DNA of 64,000 bases from positions 943,501-1,007,500 of the forward strand of contig JBAMJR010000099.1 of the NCBI GenBank assembly GCA_038501785.1, in the 5' to 3' direction. Each line of letters opens with the position of its first letter. Within the stretch, counting starts at the first letter, position 1. A model generated the notes under the pieces. That model was not told the origin of the DNA. It did not search any database and saw only the letters and a list, made by a program, of their open reading frames with translations. Of this stretch, positions 44,957 through 57,550 are shown one piece after another. The position numbers and the translations under genes were made by a program. The DNA is from Myoxocephalus aenaeus. Its lineage: Eukaryota; Chordata; Actinopteri; Perciformes; Cottidae.

Positions 44957-47900
44957 GAGCTTTGGGACGGCCGTCAAGATGGCGACGCAGAACCAGAAAC
45001 GACACTTTAGAGACTTGGGATGCACCCCCAGCTCGGTTCCCCTCCTTGGCTTTTGTTAACCTTCCTGACGAGATCATGATCAGGTGTGTCTCGTCCCACA
45101 CCTGATCTCAATGCTTTCCTGACGAGTGGGTGGAGCCTTCTGGCTGGAATGTAGATGCCATCCACTACACTTCCCCTCAGGCCCTTGCAGTACAAAAATC
45201 ATATTTCTTCCGTGAGAACCTTGATGATTATAGTCCAGCATGCTGTTTTTACCTTCACTAAGGTTTTTCTTGTGAAGTTTGTCTGTCATATCCAGAAGTC
45301 TGAAAATCAAAGCGCGAGCCAACTTGCTGTATCGTCTTGAAGATATTTCACCACTCATCCTTGGTTCTTTGGACTGGTGAGCAGTCCTTGACATGTTATC
45401 TTCTGTGGGTCATTCACACCTTGCAGAAAGGGAAACTTTGAAAAAAATTTGGATCTGCGATCTGCTTCCGGAGAGCAGCACATTTGACTTTGGTTCAGAT
45501 CTGTGGATGTTATCTGCAGCAATATCGAAGTCCAGGAGGCAGTGCAAGCTATCCCTGAATACATACATTAATAGGACAGCTACATCAAGTTTGCATGAGA
45601 AGACATAGATAAAGGCGACTAGGTTTCTTTGGCTGCGCAGATTGTTGTTTGTGGTTTACAAGATGCCCATTTATACTGTTAAAAAAAACATCACCCACAA
45701 GGACACACTGGGAGTAACTGATTGTTTGAAGTAGTCCAAAGACGAGAAGTGCAAACGTTCCAGAAAAACTTGGGCCTTTGTCAAAGCAAACTAAATTAAG
45801 TAAAACACCAGACTAATAGGCAGAGGAGAGAAGCCAGATAAACGTAATACATTTTTAAAAGCAGAAGAATATTATAATGTGCTGTCAGATCAGTACATTG
45901 GGAAGACACACAAGTAGTTGATAAAGATGTTGCCCAATAAAGGAGAGCCTCAAGTAAAGGATACCAGATTGCAATGTACCTGGAGTAGGCTGCACATATT
46001 AGCATCCTACAGTTGGCTACCATTCTGACGTCCCGAATTCCCACACCAGACATGTAACTCTTTATGTTTATCTGCTGGCAATTTAACATGTTGGTCCTAT
46101 GTCTGTATGAGCGCGACACTTTCGCTTAAAAGTCATAACAATCTTACTAGGTTGGACCTAGTAACAAGTCTGTACCGTTTGTCAGATTAAAGTAAAGCTG
46201 CAGTAGTTGTGGGTAATTTACATTGTCAAACTGCTCTATAAAATATGATGTTAACCACAAACCTCCACTTCAGCTCGTGGTTAACAATCTCAGTCTGTCA
46301 GCACTCTTATCCAAATTCCTTTGACTCTAATCAACTAGAAAAAGGAAGTATTTTTCCCTTGTTTAAGCTGCCTATTCCCTCCTGTGCAGAAATTAGACTG
46401 GGCATATTCCAAATCAAGAGTGTGGGCACTCATTAGCGCTGTTCTCATATCTCACAAAAGAGCCCGGCTACAAAGAGGGAATCAAGCTCTATTTAAAGTA
46501 ATGCCGCCAGGAGTCCATTGCCAACGATAATGCGCTTTACATCATTTTGTCCTCGCCTTTATCTTGAGCTTCTTAAGGAGTAGGCAACACGCAAAGTCAT
46601 TAGGGACACAATAACTCCCCATATAATTAGATGGGGAAAGATTGGATGCCTGCTGCACCACGGGGCAGACCCACTTACGACATAATCACTCATCCCACCA
46701 ATGAGGGGCGTCTATATGCAGGCAATTAATTGAGATGATTACAATTAGCTACGACAGTGTTTGCTTCTGTCTGTTCTGACCAAAGAGTTGAGCGTAATTT
46801 GCCTCTGGTTGAGAATACTGGCTCTGACTCAGTCTCATTACACTGGCTGCACTGGTATTTTTAGATAGGAATGGACTTGCCCTAAATGGATTCTTGGCTT
46901 ATGACTCGGCAGATTCTTGAAGAGTGGGTTTGATTTGGAAATAAGCTTTAACCAAGAATGGACACTCTTATACGTGTATTATTCCCACAACCAGTTCAAA
47001 AGCAGTGTCTCATATTCAGAGGCCGCTACGATTATTAACAGCGTCAATGTGAAGCGCCACAAGACGAATCACAAATCTTTTGAACAAACGTACACACTCT
47101 CATCTGAAATTAAGGCACAGAAAAATAAAGCTAAGAACCCAATATGATTAGAATCCTAAGACATTAATTCCCTGTTCAACAATAATGAGACTAGAGCGGA
47201 AACAAGTGGTTTCAGTAATGGCAATAATTTAACATCGTGGCTTTTTTTTTATTTGACATCACTTCACACCTGAATAAACGGAATTTAAAGCTTGCAATGA
47301 GATTTTTTTTTTATTATTATGTATGTATAATTAATCCAGTTCAATTGGAAATCTGTAACAATACATATTGTTTAGATACTATTCAATTGAACTATATTTA
47401 ATTTGACAGTCAGATGTTAATACAACTTGTTGATGTTAATTGGCTACTTCAATACATATGGCACTGAATCATAGCGCAAACTAGACATCGTGATGTTCCG
47501 GACCTTAGCTTGAGTAAATTCTCTCTATCTGGACCTTGCTGATTTTTCATTGAATACCCCTGGTGTAGAGCATCAATGCATAAGCCATGTATTATGCAGT
47601 TGCACTATATATAAACTGAACCAGTGAGACAGTGCTGCAATTTCTGGCATGTCTCCACAGTGTCTGAGCACTGTCACCCTCTGGCTATCTTAAACTACAC
47701 ATGCAGGAGCCAAGCTAGGGAACACAGAGGCTTGTACTGCTCTGGTGAGGTTTTACTCCTTTTTTCATCCACTTGCAGTTGCAGTCTGCCCAAGGCCAAG
47801 CAGGCGGAAAGCACGAGGACAAGCCAGTACTACATTTGCGTTTCCTCCAAAAGTAAGTAAGCCCATTCGCCCTAATGGATTCAGGAAGTGTGCGCCTGAC

Positions 47901-50900
47901 TCAAGATGCAAGGTTTTAAGTGCTCTCTCTGTGTCTTTCTACACACACCCTCACCTCTGTTGCTGGCCCAAGGATGCTCTTACAGTGGAGCAATTTAGAA
48001 GTGTCATTCACTGAAAGAAGGGAAGATAAGGGACATGGACAAGGAAATTGTAATAATGGCTAAGGAGTTACTGATGGAGTTCAGGACCAGATAGCCTGAA
48101 AATGTCTCCTTCCATGGCCACGACTTTTCAATGTGATACTTTCTCGGTTATTTATGTTGACAACCCTGCATCATAGGGCTTGTTCATACTGCCAGCCAAA
48201 ATACACTTTTTGACATATCCAGATTAAAAGAAAGTCTGGAGAGTAAAAAAGAAAAAGAATGTTATTTTTGCAAATCGGACCCTAACCACGTTTAAAATTC
48301 GTTTCAAAATGGATTTCTACAAATGTGTCTCAGTCCGGATGCACTGGCAGCTCAAATCAGATTTCCAAGTTTATTTTGTATCACTCAATGTTTTCAGTGC
48401 TCCAGTCATGACATTTTGCAATGCAAGCCTACATTCAACGTGACACACACAGCTATGTCTGTGTGTGTCACGTAATGAGGCATGTGTATGTGTGGAGCCG
48501 CTCTCTCCTCTTTTAGCAACAACACGACCCTAAAAACACAACTGTAATTCAAAAAAATTAAGAAAACTATGGATAGTTTTTTTTCCCCCAAGAACAATAC
48601 AGCGGTGATTTACAGATGTGTCTTGCCCACTGTAAGTATTTGGTTAAACAAAAAGTGTCTTGGACCCAATGGCATCATGTGACAGACCCAGAAGTTGTAA
48701 TTCCACAGTTTGGCCACTACGGAAATGTACTTCAATTCCAACGCTTTTCCTGATGCCTTTTGGGGCCAAATTGGGGCAATTTTTTTGAAAAATGGTGTAC
48801 GGTGTAGATTACTTTTTAAAGTTGCCATTTAATTATAGCACTCCCATTAGACCGATTGGGGTCATTTTTCTTGGGCAGGACTTGTCACTTCCAATTATTG
48901 GTGAAATATAATTTAGAGTAATGGTTATGTTGCATAGATGGAATAATTCCTTGCTGCATAAATTGCACAAATCCCACAACAAAACAATCTCCTTTGTGGA
49001 ATGCAGACTTGGCTTTGATTATTTCCACCTTGCACTGTTTTTTACAGTGGTCCAGTTCACATGATCTATTGACTTCTGACAACCTGTATTAAATGACTGG
49101 GCAAATGCAATGTTGATCGGGACCGCCAAACACAAAGCTTATAACTGACTGTAAACTACTGAGGGTCACAAAGGTTACAACTGTTTTTTTTCAAGAGACA
49201 GCCATATTACACCCAGCAAAATGTGGGTGAGCCCAAGTCCCTAGATATCAAGCTTAAAATGCAGAATTCAAAGGAATGATGACCTGCCAGAGGAACACCA
49301 CAGAACGTTTAAATAATTGGGAGAGCTATAATTGCAGATCATTTGTGGTTAATTGTAGTACCAGAGCCAATACACTGGTTATTAATGTCTGAAGGTTTAG
49401 CTCCTCCCACAGTGAGCCTTCAGTGGCTCATCAGCCAAGCTGATGGATGAGTGAATGTATTGTCACAGCCTTTCATCCTGCTCTCCAATTAATGCCACTC
49501 AAACTTCATCCTGTTCCATTTGTTTGCAGATCCTGTTCTTGTATTGCATACGAACAATCCACATCCCATTGCCTTAGCGCAATCAGATCAGTGGATATAA
49601 AACTCTTTGGTTCTCCAGCCAGGCTGCATTTCAGAGGGATTGCAACCCTATTGATCAAAGCGCTCAGACGTGTCCAGGCCCTTTCCCCCAGTGCATCATG
49701 GTACTGCTTGTTGAAGCCAAAAGAGCCTAACAACAACAAACATCTCTGCTGCTACCGCCTGTCTCTCTCTGATTAGCTGCCGGGGAGATATTTTTAGAGG
49801 ATCCCAGCCCCTTTGAAGAGATAGAAGAACGGAGCCCATCCCCCCGCCCCTATCTCCAACCCCCATTTTAAACTACAGTCCAACACTCTTTGTTCATTTT
49901 CGGTTATTTTTCCAGTACTGTCAGCTGTGGGTGACTTTTAATGGTTTCACTCACTATCTGTGAGTCTGACTCTCACTCTCCTATAGACTCCTTTGCAATC
50001 AGTTTAATAACTAAATACAAGTTATTTAATGCTCATTTTTCAGTTGATTGACTCGTAAATGGTAGCTATTCCTTTCTTGACTGAATCATATCTATTAATT
50101 ACTGAGTACATTGTTTAAAAAATGCAAGCTACACACAGTTCTATCACTCACAAATAGCAATTATTCATCCAGGGATGTAACCTACTCTGAAGTAGTAAGG
50201 GCTCAACCAGTGTATTGATTTACCAGGAAATACTGTTATTATGTTATTACCTGTCCATTTAAAAATAAATATGAAGATTATTGATTACAAATGAATTATG
50301 CAGTTACACTTTCATTTCACAACTGTGACCTGAGATGCAGTGACTCAGCGCTGTGGCCCTTGCAATAGATTATAAAACTAAATGTGTGTGCTTATGTCTG
50401 TGTGTGAATTTGCATTACATTTTTATTATTTTTTATATAATTTAGTTGTATGACATTGAGACATAAATACGTAGAGAGGAATTTAAATGGACATTTTGCT
50501 ATAATCTTTTAAAATATAAATTATCTAAAAAATATTTATCAATTTTATTTACAGAATGTTATTGAATTTCATGAAACATAAATATTGAACCTTATACAAA
50601 TTTAGATTAGTTTTCAATGAAATTTGCTCTGTCATATACATAAATTTTTATTTGAAGACTTAGAATAAGGTAAATAGTTAATAATTACAGTGCACTGCAT
50701 GTGTAAGAGTGAGAGCAAACTGCAGAAAACATCATGTAAACTGAGCCACATGGAATTTTCTGTCGCCAACATTGTGTGGTGACACAAACCTCTGAGAGAA
50801 GTTCAAAAATAAAGACGGGTGCAAAAAACACAACCTGTCTGTCATACCTCTGCATTAACTGACGGATCAACTCTGAGCCTGCCCACACAATCAGAAGCTG

Positions 50901-52570
50901 GTCCCGGTGATGCCATTTCAATTACCTGGATATTAAAGAATCCCTCGGCTGAAACTACATAAATTATACATAATGAAAGGCAATTAACATTTTTACTCTG
51001 ACAATTAAATACATTAAATAGCCAGGCCTGTGGAAAGTGAGAGAATGTGTGTGTGGGGGGGTCCGTTGAATGAAACAGCTAGCTACCTTTAAAGTTCACC
51101 AAGACACTCCGAGTGTCTGCTCCAATGTTTACAGACCAATTAGCGCCGGTGGACAGCTTCTCAATCAAACCAAATGCCAGGTTTGCATGGAATATTAAGC
51201 TGCTTATAATAGTGAGAAGTGGATGAATGTTATCTTTTGGGCCTCTTTAAAATGAAGGCCATGCAGGTTTGGTAAATAGCAAAAAGGGTCATTGTAATGT
51301 TATTCTGGTATATTAATTGGAACCAATTTGGGCTACGCAGGCCATTTCAGACATTCCCCTACCCACATAATTCACCATATGTGTTTTAGTGGTTATGTTA
51401 AGTGCCTTTTCTGTTGTTTTCCACCTCACACTGCCAGTGACAGTGAGGCTCGTTTGCTTAAAAATCCTTCCTTTTATAGGAATTGGGGGGAAACAGAGGC
51501 AGTGGGACAGGAACTTTTTTTTTTCATTCCTCTTTGAAATTAAAGCAAGCCTAAAGGGTGGTCCAGCCTGCCAGCAGCCTCTGGCTATCTTCCTCCATCA
51601 GGTCAGCTTCGTCTTTCTGATTACATCTGCTAAAAGCTACCAGTTTATTTAGTGTCCACATCAGCAAAGCGGCGATGGCCCAAGATATACTCTTATCTTG
51701 GCTTCTCAGCGCGGAATGGAAGGAAGGAAGAAAGATGGGGTGTGAGTTTGGTTACTGAGGGGCTTTCAGTACACATTGTTATGGAATTAGCATTCACTAT
51801 TTGGAACAAAAGTTCGTAGTTAAAGTAAAAATATGTTCCATTATTGAGATAATTGGATAAGAGTTAATTAATATCAAAATTGGATGAACCCACACTATCA
51901 CACTTCTTTCTGCTCATCTGAGGTAAATCAATTACAACCAGAGACACCTTTAACTCTGCCTACCGGCTGCCACCTAAATAGGTTTCTAATAAAATTACTG
52001 CTGACGTGTCACAATCATCTCATCACAAGGTAACAAAAAGTGATTTATTATTATTTTTAGACCCCCTCAGGATGCACAGTAGGGGTCATAGCAGGAACAA
52101 AATGAGAAAAATGCAATGAATAAGGCTACTATAATCGAACATTTAATGAGATGTAATAAGAACCGTCTGTAAACTACAAGCTTTATCAGCATCACTTAAA
52201 AATCTACCTCTTGCTTCTCCAATTGAACCAATACAATAGAGCAATACATGAGGGCAAGGTGCCAGTGCATAAACCTCCACATCTCACTCAATGTATTTTC
52301 TTTTCTTTTTTATACTGAACTGGTATGAACCCTCCAATGAACTTTGGAACAAAGGAAGTTGGGCCTACAAGGCAGTTTAACAGCCGGATTTGAGTTTAAC
52401 CACACCAAACCCCACCAGATGTTGAATCTCACCTGTGTGATTTTTGGTCCAAACCCAACATTGGCGTCTCATTGGACGAGGGCCATAGGCACCACGGGGG
52501 CTCCCTGTGCTGCGGCCCTGAAGCCAGTCAGCCGATAAAAAGTATGCGCTACCTACAGCTCTGAGCAGCA
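44957..52570. other. Gene-free stretch with conserved-looking non-coding blocks
   Basis: No coding domain recognised. Blocks at about 46400-46780, 49400-49830, 50930-51320 and 51540-51720 have balanced composition, many TAATTA/ATTAG and CAATTAA words and few simple repeats. This is the texture of vertebrate developmental enhancers. A 14-bp hairpin lies at 48439-48472. The call is by composition only. Confidence 0.4.
48439..48472. repeat. 14-bp inverted repeat
   Basis: CGTGACACACACAG and CTGTGTGTGTCACG separated by CTATGT. Confidence 0.85.
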
Positions 52571-52862
52571 GTGACGGGCCGTCATGGCCTGCTAAGCCTT
52601 CTCTGTTGGCCTAAACGGAATCACAAAGTTTAAGTTTTTTAGTAATTTTTTTTATAATTAAAAGTTTTAGCTATTTTATAGTTTAATTGTTTTTCACAAA
52701 TGCACTACATGTATTATAATTATTTTTCCCTATGTTCTCATTGCACACCTCCTCTGTTGCCTTTCCTTCAGCCTGCTGTATGGCGCGGCGAGGCCGCTGT
52801 TTAACAGCGCTCATCCAATCACATTTCACTTCTGTTTCTCTATGGACTCGAGAGCTTATTAA
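52571..52862. mobile_element. Possible hAT left end hosting the piggyBac insertion
   Basis: CAGTGACGGGCCGTCATGGC at 52571 has the CAGTG...-type start of hAT termini. The sequence would continue at 57551 after the piggyBac insert. It may belong with the hAT transposase fragment at 58545, but no right terminus or 8-bp duplication was found. Confidence 0.3.
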
Positions 52863-53592
52863 CCTCTTCCACCCCACCCCTATTTTGGAGGAAAAACGCC
52901 TAAAGTGACGTACCAAAATTAAAATGGCTGTAGCTTCTGAACCACTCTGCCTATTTGCATCAATGAGGTATTGCCAGAAAGAAAAACCCCTAATGTGTCT
53001 TGTGAAAGTGTCAGAAAACCTGTAGGTAATACAGAACCAGAGCAGTGGGCCTTTGAAGTCAATAAAAATTGAAGATTTGTGTCCGCCTAAAATAAAAAAG
53101 TATCTTTCAGTATACATAACTGCCTGGAGCTGTATCTTTACAGGTTATGGACAGCATAGGGCTGTAACTACATTATCAGTGAACACCTGCCTCAAATTTG
53201 AAGAAGATAGGACAAAGTATGACCATTTTACAGTGTTTTCTTTATGAAGAAATCCAGGCGGATCTCCAAAAAGAACAGTTGGAGACTCCAAATGCACACA
53301 TGGTAACCAAATGATATTCTGACACACTAAAGGTGTTTTTTTTCCTTTACATTTAGATATATTTCATCAATTGGAGCAATATTTACAATTTACAATCAAA
53401 CATATACCAATGTGTATAACTGTGTAATAACCAATAACAATGAAAAATATAACTTTGACTCCAAGTGGAACAGATCTATTGAAAAATAGACAAAAGCATA
53501 AAAGGCATGCCCTAACATGAACATGCAGGGCATGGACAGCAAACATTTGGCAACAAAACATATGCTACAGGCATCTATACATATGTCTTTGT

Positions 53593-56500
53593 TCATGACT
53601 TCAGATTGTCATGCCACTTTACATAACAGTTCCTTTTTGGAATAAGGCAGAGGGGGGTGTTGCACTTCCTGCAAATCACCGGGGTCTTGTTCTTGCAGAG
53701 AACACATTGCTTTCGACCTTTTGTTGCATGCTGAGAGGGAAAGATGGGTGCACATGTTGCTGAATGTGATGGCTGTGATGGCTGAGATGGCTCCTTCTCA
53801 GTTATTTCTCTGATGAGGAGCTGCCTGAACTTTTTGTGTGTCACTGGGGTCTCTCCTTTGTCATCAGCAAGTTGCTTGTAAATTATGAAGCTGTTCACCA
53901 CAGCAATGTCCACCATGTGGTAGAAGACCTTTTTGTACCATTTCATTGTTTTGTGGAGAACACTGTAGTAGCCTATCATAGCATCTGAAAGGTCCACTCC
54001 TCCCATGTAGGCATTATAGTCCTTCACAGCATCTGGAATGGGGACATCAGTTCTGCGGACAACTCCACCATCATCTCTCAGCCTCCTCGTGGCACTGGAA
54101 CCACTGAAAGCTTGGTGGAAGTTAGAAGCCACAGTCACCAGTTTAGTGTCCATCCACTGGACAAACAGCAACTTCTCCACTCGTAGCCATCTGATGTCTC
54201 CCCGCTTGGACCTCTTCACCAGTTTGTGGTCTTTTGTGGTAGGGAAACCCCTACGATTCTCCCGCATAGTCCCGCAAGCCATGATACGTTTTTGGTCCAA
54301 ATCAGTCAGAAGCTTGGGACTGGTGTAAAAGTTGTCCATAAATAATTTATATCCTGTCCCCAACAGTGGAATTTCCAGAAGCCTCATCACAGTAGAATAG
54401 CCCAGTCCATCTGGTGACTGTTCTGCTGTCTTCCCCTCATAGATAAAATAGTTCCATGTGTAGCCATGCATGTCTGCAAGCACAAACAGTTTTATTCCCC
54501 ACTTTGTTGGTTTTAGTGGAGAATACTGTTTGAAACCTAGCCTTGCTTTTGTGGCTAGCATCCTCTCATCTATGGCCAGCTTCTGTCCAGGATGATAGGA
54601 TGCTTTACAGGCTAACATCATGTCAGTGTAAAGTGGCTTGACTTTGAAAAGCCGGTCATGCTGTGGAGTTCCCTTTTTCTTTTCATTTTGTTCATCCTCA
54701 TCAGGGTCACTGAGGTGGAGACACCAGAAGATGGCATTGAACCGGTTTCGGCTCATGGCTGACGCCGGAAAGGGAGAATTGTAAGGCGGTATTTTTCTCC
54801 AATAGTCATCTTTAGCAGGGCACCTCACCAGTCCACAGAAAATCATGACGGCCAAAAAGGTGAAAAACTCATCCTTTGTGACGGGTTTCCATCTGGATTT
54901 TTTGCCTGCCGTCTTCAGTTTCTGTGCCATCTTATTTGTGTTTGTGATGATGGTACGTACCACAGTGAGATTGAAAAAAAGCTTGAAAAGTTGGAAGGGT
55001 GACCAAATTGAATCTCGGCTGATAGTGGGGCCACTTGGATGATGAGGGCGAAAGTTGTGTGGGTGAGGCTGGGTGTCAGGGTGTTCCTTCTCACGCCATT
55101 TTACAGTCTCCTCAACTTCCTCTTCACCTCTCCCTTGTGTAGTGGGGGTCTGTGCAGGCTGTGCTGATGTTGAGCTGGATGACTCTCTTCTCCGACCTCT
55201 GCTCAGTGTGGTCAATGGCTTTCTTCTTTTGCTGCGATGTGTGAGTTTCGGGGTGGGTGCAGAAGGTGCTGGTTGTTGATCTGTGTTCTCATCCAGACTG
55301 TTATGCCGTGTTCACACCGGACGCGGCACGAATTATCGCGCCGCGTTCACCGCGGAAGTTTAGTCGCGCGAGTGAAACGAGGGTGTTCACACCAAACTCG
55401 AAACATCGCGCCGCGAAAGGGGCGTGGCTTATCTCAGTCACTTGTCTCTGTGAAAGGAGCTTTCATTTCCGCTATCGACCATGGAATAAATAACCACTAG
55501 TTTTGCTTTATACTTGTTGTGGAAGTTCCAAACATGTCGGAACATGAAACGCCCTCGTGTTTGGGTTCATAACACCATCCGTAGCCGCACACAGCTCTGT
55601 GAATTTCTCCGACTCCTCCAGGAACTGCGTCTGGCTTCTCCGTAAAACGGATACCGATTCTGCCACCCACCATGGAATTAACCACTAGTTCTGCTTTATA
55701 CTTGTTGTGTAAACTCCACATGTGTCGGAACATCAAACTCCATGGTGTCTGGGTTCATAATATTATCCGTAGTCCCACAACAGTGTCTGAATGACGGCCG
55801 CTGCCAGCGCTGGTTCAGGCGAAGCAGCAGCAGTTTCATTCGGGACCGGCAAGACGGCGGTGATGATGGGCGGAGCTTCTCAACGCTGATTCTCAACGCT
55901 GATTGGCTGCCGCAACTTTGCGTCACGCGAATTCTCCGCTGGAGTTGGGAGAATTGAACTCACGCGAATTCGCGCCGCGTCCTTCGCTCTGTTCGCCCCT
56001 CGTCAAACGCTCTGTTCGCGCCGCCTCAAACGCGTCTATCGCGCCGCCCCGCGAAAAAATTGCCGATTCGCGGGGCGGCGCGTCTGTGGATTGACTTTGC
56101 ATGTAATCTGGTCGCGCCGCAAATTCGCGCCGCGTCCGGTGTGAACACGGCATTAGAAAAGTTTTAGAATGAGTTGGTACTACTGTAATAATAATTCTAT
56201 TCACAAATGTGTAGCTCCATGCAAATATGAAATCTCCATGGGAAAATACAATAGTTCAATGATAGCATGCAAAATACTTGTAGTCACAGATGAAACACAT
56301 ACCGTGGCTTTCTTTTCCTTCTCGGTTGAGTGGCAGCAGGAGAGGCAGAGGCCTGCGGAGGCTCCCAGTCCACATCATCATCATCGTCATCATCATCTTC
56401 CTCATCGACACTGAGAAAAATAATAAATACGATTATAAATAGTTTATGCAACTACTAATACAAATAATTGTGTCAGCCAGAAAGCTAGAATATCTACATT

Positions 56501-56861
56501 TGAGTCATAACTACTCAAATGGTCAAATGAACAAAACATCCTAAACATACAATCGATAAATAGCATGTGTAAAAAGTATTGTCTCTCCACCAAAAATGAC
56601 TATGTGGAGTAGTCATTTTTTATATAGTCACACCAGAATAGCACAAAGATATAACTATAACACATGTGAAACATGAAATAAATACAGGGTAAACCAGCCA
56701 TGATATGACTAATCTTACTTGTCTAACACCGGATCAATCCCACGCATGAATAAATCCTCCTCGTCTGTGACATAATCCTGGTCACTGTCTGAGGAATCCT
56801 CAAAAATCTTCTCTAATGCTTCTTGGACAGAATACTTTGTTTTACTTTTACTTTTAGCCAT
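53593..56861 (-). CDS. piggyBac transposase, three exons, open for 651 codons
   Basis: Cut-and-paste transposase acting at TTAA sites in the nucleus. Exon 1 (56861-56719) starts MAKSKSKTKYSVQEALEKIF, the family's N-terminal motif, then an acidic DSSDSDQDYV stretch. Exon 2 (56410-56303) has an Asp run and PRRKRKPR, a basic candidate nuclear signal. Exon 3 (55297-53593) joins in phase as R-LDEN. Catalytic aspartates fit at about residue 327 (KLAIDERM), 405 (LFMDNFYTSP) and 519 (YNAYMGGVDLSD). A C-terminal cysteine-rich zinc domain occupies about residues 614-651 (CVLCKNK, CRKCNTPLC). Splice sites are GT-AG and no stop or frameshift is seen. A MITE now separates the exon 3 acceptor TAACAG from its former pyrimidine tract, so correct splicing is doubtful. 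Shorter open reading from residue 112 alone covers the catalytic core. Confidence 0.88.
55304..56152. mobile_element. Harbinger-type MITE, copy 2, inside piggyBac intron 2
   Basis: Ends as in copy 1 (TGCCGTGTTCACACCGGACG and its inverse) with TTA on both sides (55301-55303 and 56153-56155). It differs from copy 1 by a segment of about 20-25 bases near the left end and by having two rather than three TCTCAACGCTGAT repeats, plus scattered substitutions. It lies in the second intron of the piggyBac transposase, its edge six bases before the first base of exon 3. Confidence 0.92.
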
Positions 56862-57550
56862 CGCAAAAAACAAGTATTTGTGGTCGAAAACGTAGTACCT
56901 AAAGAGCAGACTTGCTGGGTGTAAAACGCAAGAGCGAGGCAGGGAGCTCCGTTTCGCGGGAGTTTATAAACAATGTTTCTTCAGAGATAACTTGGTCTCC
57001 TAGCTTCAATACATTACTGTCAGTGAGCACAGCACTGAGCCTGATGCTAATATTGTACAGTATTGAAAACAAGTGTCATTATGATCGCCAAAGTCATTTT
57101 TAGACACAGACACACCATAAGGAATCATCAGAAAAAAAACGCACATGAAAAGGGAAAATTATGAACCCGTTGATTGATGGCTTATGTCAGAGAAAAAATA
57201 GGTTTGTAGTAAAGTCTCTTACCTTTTCTGAAGCCGCTAGCTCCATGCTAACTTCCGCTAGTACATCCACTCGTAAAGTCAGGCGTATCCTGTAACTTTT
57301 GCTGTCAAAATGCTGCAAGACCCGACTTGCAGCGGTTATCGCGACTGTCGACAGTGCGTGTTTGGCCTCCTCTTGTGAAAAATGCATGAGAAATAAAAGA
57401 AAATCAATGTTTTCTTTGCAAAGATGAGGAGTTCTTGAATGCTGGGATACCAAACACGGCCATGTTTAATGACGTGGTCTGCGTGAGCAAGACGTAAGAG
57501 GGGGAGGGGAGGGGAAAATGGACACGGGCGTCCAAGCGGAGTAGAAGAGG

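Larger units (their letters stand above)
52863..57550 (-). mobile_element. Complete piggyBac transposon with TTAA borders
   Basis: TTAA at 52859-52862 and at 57551-57554 flank ends CCTCTTCCACCCCACC and, inverted, CCTCTTCTACTCCGC. The encoded transposase reads open over three exons, and the only large later change is an 849-bp MITE in intron 2. The 0.7 kb upstream of the start codon (56862-57550) holds an open stretch (57453-57187) ending at a GTAAGAG donor, which may be a 5' non-coding exon. This is the best candidate for an autonomous or recently autonomous element in the window. Confidence 0.85.

Noticed and set aside
44704..45101. Open frames over the first MITE (repeated at 55903-56204)
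   Set aside because: They lie in CpG-rich MITE sequence and recur only because the MITE recurs; no coding domain.
49447..49776. 109-codon open frame
   Set aside because: No domain or splice sites; the opposite strand is open too. More likely conserved non-coding or chance.
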